Notes under the pieces: model-generated
What the model was told of the DNA's origin: nothing
Database searches by the model: none
The model's input: only the letters and a program-made list of their open reading frames with translations
Source: Obelidium mucronatum
Taxonomy: Eukaryota; Chytridiomycota; Chytridiomycetes; Chytridiales; Chytriomycetaceae
Length of the DNA: 25,240 nucleotides
Reading direction: 5' to 3'
Assembly: GCA_025765595.1 (NCBI GenBank)
Contig: JAIVFH010000353.1
Span: 1-25,240, forward strand
Position numbers and translations under genes: made by a program
In this document: positions 19,005-25,240 of the stretch, piece by piece
How the letters are laid out: every line of letters begins with the position of its first letter
Position numbering within the stretch: the first letter of the stretch is position 1

Positions 19005-19182
19005 TTTCAACTTTTTTTTTCGAAAGCAAGTCGGAAGAGCCCGGAAGTGCTAAATAAATATCAAGTTTCCTTCCTTTACATTATTTATTTATCAGGTTTT
19101 GTAAATATTGAATTGCATACATGTTACTTTTCTTTAACCGTAATACTTCAAACGTAATAATAAAAAGATCATTGGAAATTGC
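19005..19182. promoter_or_regulatory. Bidirectional promoter between prolyl oligopeptidase and the Rieske gene
   Basis: Only 178 bp separate the two divergent ATGs, so both promoters and leaders lie here. The sequence is AT-rich with T-runs next to the oligopeptidase start and A/T-rich stretches next to the Rieske start. I see no canonical TATA box placed for either gene. Confidence 0.6.
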
Positions 19183-19761
19183 ATGTTACTGAGACCTGTC
19201 AAGATCCTCTTGAAACCCTCTCTCCTTCAACCACACCAAGCAGCCTTTTCGAACCATTTCTTCAAGTTACGTTCTATGACAACGTCTTCTCCAACTGCAC
19301 CGGAAGGTTTCTTCTTTGCTGGAACAATGGCAAGCTTCACGCATGAAACTCAGGAGATCTTCCCCATTGACACTCCATTCAACAAGCGCATTGCGATTGT
19401 CAACCGAAACAAGAAACTAAGCGCTATTATCAACATTTGCCCACATGCAGGAGTTTCGTTGCATAAGGGACAGTGTGTATGTCTTATCTCTTTACCAGAT
19501 CACACGACCGGCACTAATAAACAACACTCACAGGTCGACATAGAAGATATGGGAATTGTCTGGGGATCAGCGATTGTGTGTGCTGCGCATGGCTGGAGCT
19601 TTGATTTGGACACTGGCTCTTGTGGAAACACCCGGTTCGTGATTGATGTGCACGAAGTCAAGCAGGATGGAGAGAATGTATTTGTTAGTCTGAAGCCCAA
19701 GAATGCTAATGTCCAAGGACCGCGGAGGGACTTTGGCGGAAAGGAAAGCGAGACGTTTTGA
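19183..19761 (+). CDS. Rieske [2Fe-2S] domain protein, probably mitochondrial, two exons
   Basis: Exons are 19183-19476 and 19534-19761, with a 57-nt intron (GTATGT ... CACTAATAA ... CACAG). The spliced product has 173 residues. Residues 1-35 are basic, hydroxylated and free of acidic residues (MLLRPVKILLKPSLL), like a mitochondrial presequence. The Rieske cluster ligands are Cys86-Pro-His88 and Cys114-Ala-Ala-His117 (CAAHGWSFDLDTG). Only a stand-alone ferredoxin-like Rieske domain is present, as in RFESD or nitrite-reductase small-subunit-type proteins, so it is likely an electron carrier. The partner is unknown. The intron is a multiple of three and has no stop, so unspliced mRNA would insert 19 residues between the two cluster boxes. 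The branch-like CTAAT and the family spacing favour removal. Confidence 0.9.
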   Translation: MLLRPVKILLKPSLLQPHQAAFSNHFFKLRSMTTSSPTAPEGFFFAGTMASFTHETQEIFPIDTPFNKRIAIVNRNKKLSAIINICPHAGVSLHKGQCVCLISLPDHTTGTNKQHSQVDIEDMGIVWGSAIVCAAHGWSFDLDTGSCGNTRFVIDVHEVKQDGENVFVSLKPKNANVQGPRRDFGGKESETF

Positions 19762-19786
19762 GTGACAATTACTTTTTTTGATCAAC

Positions 19787-19792
19787 AATAAA
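19787..19792 (+). terminator. Poly(A) signal of the Rieske gene, just upstream of the CCDC40 ATG
   Basis: AATAAA 25 nt past the Rieske stop and only 11 bases before the CCDC40 ATG at 19804. Cleavage 10-30 nt downstream would fall inside the CCDC40 coding sequence. Confidence 0.55.
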
Positions 19793-19803
19793 AACAAAAA
19801 CAA

Positions 19804-22800
19804 ATGGAATCATCGTCCTCGGCATCGTCCGACGACGGCCTTGGCGTCAGCGCGGCGCTCCCGGCTTTGCCCGAGAAGGCGGAAGAAGAAGACGCGGCGT
19901 CGGCGTACAAGGTCGAGTCCGCCGCGGACATCATGGCCAAGTTTGGCAGCAGCGACGCGCTCGCGGGGGCCGAGGCGGCGCCGGCGCCGGCGCACTGGGG
20001 CGCGGGCGCCAGCAGCGGCGACTTTGCAAAGTACGACGCGGCGCCGGGCGCGCCTGAGCCGGCGCCGCTTGCATCGGCCGGCGCCGCTGTTGCGCACGCG
20101 GCGGCGGCGGGCGCGCCGGCGCCTGCGCTCAGCGGCGCGCTCGACTTTGACGACGACTTTGACGCCGACGACGACGACGCGGACGCCGCCGCCGCCGCCG
20201 CCGAGGGACTCGCGCCGCAGACGGACACAGGCGAGCCGCTGGACGACGACGACGATCTGGACGAGGACGACGCGCTGATGGATCCAGACAACGTGAGTGC
20301 GGCTTGTCGTTCGCGTGCCGCTGTCTTGCTTACTCTATCTATATACAGCCGCTGATGGAAAGAGTTCAAGCCGCACTCTTCAAGCAACTGTCAGAACAAG
20401 ACACAAAGCTCTCTATCGAGATCAAAGACAAGGAAGAAGCGGTTCGAAAAACTCTGAAAAAGCGGGAAGAAGTGGGTGTGGACTTGTACGCGACCCAGCA
20501 GCAACTAGCGCGTCTGCAAGCCCTGTTGGAAGGCGCCCAAGACAACATTGCCATTATTAAAAACTATCGAGAGGAGTCTGAGCGTGCATTGAATCATACA
20601 GCTATTCAGTACAAGGAGGAAATGCAAAAGAAGGCCACTCATTCTGATAACTGTGAGCAATCAACTAGATTTCTGGACTTTACAAACTAAAACCTCGTTT
20701 CTCTTGATTCTTAGTAGAAAAGCACAAACAAGAGCTTGACAAAATTTCAATCACACTCAAGCAAGTTGACTTGTACAATGATGAACTTCGATCCAAAATT
20801 ATGGTCGCGAAACGAACAACCCTGAAAGCCGAAGAAGACATTGTTAAACAAGAAGCGGAGAAAAAGAGACAGGTATTAATCCACTCTTTGAAGTGTATCA
20901 CAAAGTAACTTAATGGACTTGTCCAGGATTACTTTATCGACCAGCTATCGGATCGCCTGCGCCGCCTTCAAGAAAGACGCGCGCTTTACGAAACTCAATT
21001 GCTGGCACAACAAAAGGAAACCAAGGCCGCTCTTGACACTCTCCATGATGCTGCCACGGAAATGGAAGCAATTCAGTTTGAAAAGCGACAGCTTCTGCAT
21101 CAATGGAAAAGCAGTCTTATAGGTCTTCAAAGGCGTGATGAAGTTATGCTGAACATCGACAAAGGAATCCAGTTAAGACTCCCCACATATATCAGTTGAC
21201 TGGACAAATCAACCGTTGCTGAATGAAAAACCACTCCGCCCATTAGAAAAAACAAGGACAACTTGATCAGCTTGAATGGAGAAATTGCAGGGTTTAAACT
21301 ATCTCTCCGTCGAGCACAAGAACAAAGCGAAATGCTAACCATGCTCTTGACAAAACTCGAAAATGAAACCGAACACCTGAAACGCATGATTGCAAACGTT
21401 GCCGACCAGCGCGATAAACTCATGAACACGCATTTATTATACTCCAAGACTTTGACAAAAGCGGAAGAAGACTTGAGTAACGCGAACCAGGTATAGAGTA
21501 CAAAAAAAAGAGCGAAAAATACTGTACATTAGCAAATATTAACAAAAAAAAAATGGTTTCCAGGAACGCCAAGCAATTCAACTTGAAATCGCAGCCGTTT
21601 TGAAACTCACCCGCCAAACCGCTGCCAACGTGAAACAAATCGAAAACGAAATCGCAGATCACCTTCAGAACCAACTATCCATCGAAAAAGGTGCCAGTGG
21701 AACTCGAAAAGACAGCACACGCCTCAGAAACATGGTTCATGAAAAGGAATCCACCATCGCCACCACAATGAATGAGCTTGGGAACGTCAAGTTGGAGACT
21801 TTGAATGGAATGGAACGTGTGAGAAGAATGAAGGAGGAAATGAAGAATGTAGAGAAGGAGCTTATGGAAAAGAATGACTTGATTGAAAAGTATGAACTCG
21901 AAATTCGGAGAAGAAATGACGAGGTTGCCAAAAAGCAAGGAGAGATGGATATGTTGAACAAAAAATACGATCAACTTACGTCTCGTAGTCAGGTATGAAA
22001 CTAGTTGCTGTCCTTTCCGATATGTTTTTGCTTTTTAAATAACTTTTATGCTACTGTAAAAAAAGGAAGAGTCTATGGGCCCACTGGAGGCAACAATTCA
22101 TAACGTCACAAAACTTGTTGAAAGTAAAGAAAAGGATTGCACTCAACTGCAACAATTTTGGATGCGCGCCCAAAATGAGCTCGTCACAACATCCAAAAAG
22201 TCGAATGCTCTGCAAGAGGAGATGTCAGACTTGAAGATGCGCCTTGCGGTACTCAGTCGTAAAAAAGCCGTGGTTAATAGTTGAGTTTTTTTTTTTTTTT
22301 TTTTTTTTTTTTGAAAATGTATATATAAGCAAGCGTTAAAAATCGTGATACTCTCTTTTTTTGGCACAGACCAATTCGAAACTGAACTCAAAGAAATCCG
22401 TGATCACCAAAGAAGCATTCGCGGGCTTCAAAACGACATGGTCAAAATCAACACTCTCCTCTCCAAGCAAACCCAAATTCAATCAGTTCTTGAAGAAAAC
22501 AATATCGGATTGGAACAAGAATTCCGCGCGCGTCTCAAAATCGCAGAATTAGACAGTATTCGAATTGAAACTAGAATTGATGAGCTTAGAGATGAAAAGA
22601 AGAGAGCGTTGCAGGGCTTGGTGGAGGCAGAGTTGAGTTGGATTTCCCCCCCCCCCCCCCCCTCCCCCCGCACACACAGACACACCTCACCAAATGAGAA
22701 AAATTTTAGTCAGAGTTGCTAAACAAGATAAAATGAATGCTTTTTCTACAGACGCCAACTGATGCTCTGGGAAAAAAAGATCCAACTCGCCAAAGAGACA

Positions 22801-23649
22801 CAAGCCGCCTTGGACCCCAACATTGGAGCGACAGAAATCCGTGAAATGTCTGTAGAAATCCATCGAATGAAGCTTCGATACAGTTCCATGCTGAAACTCC
22901 AAGAACGAATGATTGCGGAAATGGAAAAAAGTGTGTATAGGCGGGAATCGATTGCCACGCGAACAAAGACGAAAGGAAAAGGGAGTAGTCAGGCGATGCT
23001 TCAGAAAGACATTTCGGAATTGTCCAAGAAAATCAGAATGACTGTGAATGATGTGAATGATTCTGAGCATGGTACATATTAGATCCCAGGATTATTTTAA
23101 GTATTGATGCACAGGTTAAACAGTTTTTATTTTGTATGACAGACATGGAAACACTTGTGAATGCCCAAGAGCATGTGGCACAACAAATACACGAATCGCA
23201 ATCATCCTGCAAAGATTTGGAAGCCAGGGAGAATTCGTTGCTAGGAGTTTTGGAAAAGTCATTGATGCAAAAACAGTTGGTAAGCTATCGTCACACCATT
23301 TGAACAAAAAAAAAGTGAAGCCCTTAATCAAACTATAATTTCAAAGGCTATGGGCGAAACCCTCCTTCACCAGCGCCAAGCCCGTCGGTACACGGAACTT
23401 GCCCAAGGAAAATACATATTCATGATCAAAGATCCAATGGCGCGCGAAGTTGAATTCGACAAACAACAAGAGAGGCTGAAACGCATTGGAGAAGTTCTTG
23501 AGAGCATAATGGTACCTTTAATTTTCTTAATACCCTGTACATTTCTCAGCATGGAATTTAACGGATTTCTGTAGGGAGAATTTCCTCATTTGCGAGACAC
23601 TGTTGATCCTGTTTTCAACTTCCTTGATACGACAGCAGCCATATTATAG
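19804..23649 (+). CDS. CCDC40: CCDC40 homologue, axonemal coiled-coil ruler protein, twelve exons
   Basis: Exons: 19804-20292, 20349-20652, 20715-20872, 20927-21171, 21247-21490, 21564-21992, 22066-22279, 22370-22631, 22752-23071, 23143-23279, 23347-23511 and 23575-23649. All joins keep frame and give 1,013 residues. Exon 1 encodes a GC-rich Ala/Asp low-complexity leader ending in DDDDDLDEDDALMDPDN. The rest is almost continuous coiled coil. Family landmarks are PLMERVQAALFKQLSEQD, LYATQQQLARLQALLE, LVEAERQLMLWEKKIQLAKE and EIREMSVEIHRMKLRY. CCDC40 pairs with CCDC39 to form the 96-nm ruler on axonemal doublets, which places radial spokes and inner-arm dyneins. Its presence means the organism builds a motile flagellum, as chytrid zoospores do. 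The start lies 42 bp after the Rieske stop. AATAAA at 23673-23678 follows the stop. Confidence 0.95.
22286..22311. repeat. Poly(T) run in CCDC40 intron 7
   Basis: A run of about 26 T lies shortly after the intron donor (GTTGAG at 22280). It is a homopolymer tract, variable and prone to sequencing error, but outside coding sequence. Confidence 0.85.
22647..22686. repeat. Poly(C) and CA-rich tract in CCDC40 intron 8
   Basis: A run of C interrupted once by T is followed by a CACACACAGACACACC stretch. It lies inside the 120-nt intron 22632-22751, the longest intron of the gene. Confidence 0.85.
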
Positions 23650-23672
23650 ACAGCCAGAAAAACTCTTCTTAG

Positions 23673-23678
23673 AATAAA
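23673..23678 (+). terminator. Poly(A) signal of CCDC40
   Basis: AATAAA 24 nt after the CCDC40 stop, in the 95-bp gap before the convergent FYVE gene ends at 23745. Confidence 0.6.
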
Positions 23679-23744
23679 GTCATGCTTTAATTTATGCTAA
23701 TATATAAATACATGGTGTCATTTTTTTCCCAGCCAAATCAATCA

Positions 23745-25240
23745 TCATACTCCCATTTTTAATGCATTGACTTCCTCCTTCAACTTGACTACCTCCGCTT
23801 CCACGTCATCCAAAGCCTCTCTCAACGCTCCAGCGTCTTCCAATCGCCGTTTCTTCACCGCGTCTTCCAACTGCGCCCGAAGAGTCGCTTCTTGTGCCTC
23901 CATCACTTCCAAAGTTTTACTGGCCTCATTCAATCGTTGCATATCCGCAAAGCTAACGATTTGGATCTTGTCAGTTCCACCAGTTGTTGACATTGTAGAA
24001 GTGACTTTAGGCATCAGGGAGAGCGTGAACATGTGGGATTGGAGAAACTGGATGATTGCGATTTGAATACTGTCTTGAACTTTTTGGTGTTGGGACGATG
24101 CAGGGGAGATGGCCTTGATGCGTTTTCTGATAATGAGGCCATTGAATCGCGTTCAATATTTTGCATGTAATGGATAGAATATGTAGCCAGGAACTCACCC
24201 AAGTTTCTCCATTTCTGCGAAATAATCCATTAGATTTTTGCGGTGTTTGGATGCTATAATATATTCCTTGTCTTCCATACGGATTGTATTTTGAGACCTT
24301 GGAAACGCACACATCAGTTTTTTTTTTAATTCGATAAAAAGAACGAAAAACTACTTACGAAAGCTGCATTATAAGATTATTGAACTTTGGTAATAATTCC
24401 TCAACTTGCAATTTCAGCTGCAGAAAATCGTGATAAAGAGAAACCACTTCGGGTTTATTCAGCTGGTCCAGAACCGAGTTCTTTCGTCTGCGACACAGCG
24501 AGTTCAAAAAATCAGAACCCAATTGAGTCAAATAAAAAAACCTGAAAAAAACCCTCCAGCGTACCTGAATACAAGCTTTTTACAATCTAGGCACACTTTC
24601 ACTTCGGCTGGTTTGATTGGCTTTTCACCCATATCCTCAAACGCCGTTGGACTTCCGATTGAGGTAGTCTGAGGAGCAGTTTCCCGAGGAATCAATGGGA
24701 TGCTTGAAAGACAAGTTTCCATCCCACACACGACGCGTCCACATAAGCGACAATGATGCCGACGGTTCAATGGATTGAATAAATTGGAGAAGTTGGAGCT
24801 GGTGGATCAACAAAGAGTGAGTTCCGATCCCAAATAAAGAGGAATTATTGTAAACCTGCAAAGAGGGCAGCTTGCTACTTCTGTGTCCTCTTGCCATGCA
24901 ACGACACTTTGATCAATGTGCCGCGTGCTTGGACCAGTGTTTGAAAAAGTGGATGTTAGGCGTGTTAAAGTTCTGGTTCTTGACGGTGGTTTTGTGGGTA
25001 TATCTTGATATAAAACAGCCAGCTGTGTATGTATATTTGAGCAGGTGATTTCCGATTTGTATAATATAAAATTAGTCACCTTTTCATAGCGCGATTCAAG
25101 TTTGTTCATCTCCAAAGAAACTACATCGCTCATTGTACTTCTAAACTTGAGAAACGTTGCAGTTCTTGTGCGTGTGACGCCTTCGAAAAGAAAACTTCAG
25201 TTCCTTTCAACGTACTAAAAGAACATCTGCCACATACCAT
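23745..25240 (-). CDS. VAC1/rabenosyn-5-like FYVE-finger protein, 5' end outside the window
   Basis: Exons in view are 25240-25238 (edge), 25180-24856, 24798-24565, 24487-24359, 24297-24199 and 24126-23745, with introns of 57-77 nt. The first internal exon reads GVTRTRTATFLKFRSTMSDV, so the ATG at 25133 is internal. A GTATGT donor and a CGAAG acceptor (intron 25181-25237) link it to an exon beyond the edge. The FYVE finger is complete: WQEDTEVASCPLC, NRRHHCRLCGRVVC and VKVCLDC, with all eight Cys/His ligands and the W..D, RRHHCR and basic-Val-Cys signatures. It binds phosphatidylinositol 3-phosphate on endosomes. A helical region (KPEVVSLYHDFLQLKLQVEE) and a C-terminal charged helix (RRLEDAGALREALDDVEAEV) resemble the Rab-binding segment of rabenosyn. 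The expected role is endosome fusion with Rab5/Vps21 and Vps45. The usual N-terminal C2H2 finger would be outside the window. Confidence 0.88.

Noticed and set aside
19778..20278. Arg-rich plus-strand frame over CCDC40 exon 1
   Set aside because: It is a shifted reading of the GC-rich Ala/Asp leader. The chosen frame continues in phase into clear CCDC40 sequence.
1..25240. CRISPR arrays, bacterial operons, rRNA or tRNA genes
   Set aside because: None seen on either strand. The spliceosomal introns and gene content are eukaryotic.

Overview
The window looks like nuclear DNA of a zoosporic (flagellated) fungus, most likely a chytrid. I cannot name the genus. The basis is short GT-AG introns (45-120 nt, with acceptors of the kind CTAAT...CAG), fungal-type genes (SYF1, a VAC1-like FYVE protein, RNase T2, prolyl oligopeptidase) and an intact 12-exon homologue of CCDC40, an axonemal protein kept only by organisms with motile cilia. 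TGA is a normal stop here: SYF1, the lectin, cobT and the VAC1-like gene all end in it.

Left part (1-4.6 kb), accessory. The first 247 bases are a decayed copy of the SYF1 exon 1/intron 1/exon 2 junction, whose parent lies 6 kb to the right. It is followed by about 500 bp of unassigned, partly GC-rich DNA. A nearly complete PIF/Harbinger transposon (768-3754) comes next. It has 17-bp perfect terminal inverted repeats, a 3-bp target duplication (ATT), a DDE transposase broken by one in-frame TGA, and a convergent, intact two-exon SANT/Myb-like partner gene. The transposon sits just past the poly(A) signal of a small secreted lectin gene with a bulb-lectin mannose-binding motif (3845-4565, minus).

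Middle part (5.7-15 kb). SYF1 (spliceosome NineTeen-complex HAT-repeat protein, plus strand) converges on a single-pass membrane protein with a possible interrupted BAG domain (minus). Next is a large four-exon HSL-type alpha/beta hydrolase (minus) with long low-complexity insertions and a microsatellite in an intron. A 51-codon membrane micro-ORF is possible in the gap before an RNase T2 gene (plus) that appears to lack a signal peptide.

Right part (15-25.2 kb), very compact. It holds a five-exon cobT homologue (lower-ligand activation for cobamides, rare in fungi), prolyl oligopeptidase 66 bp upstream on the same strand, and a divergent Rieske [2Fe-2S] protein. CCDC40 starts 42 bp after the Rieske stop. 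The 5'-truncated VAC1/rabenosyn-like FYVE gene converges on CCDC40 and runs off the right edge.

The genes do not form one pathway. The most notable items are cobT, the SYF1 fragment duplication, the freshly broken Harbinger element, the split BAG-like protein and the overlapping end/start signals between tandem genes. I did not find a clearly new multi-gene system. All exon joins were derived by eye from splice motifs, reading frame and family similarity.
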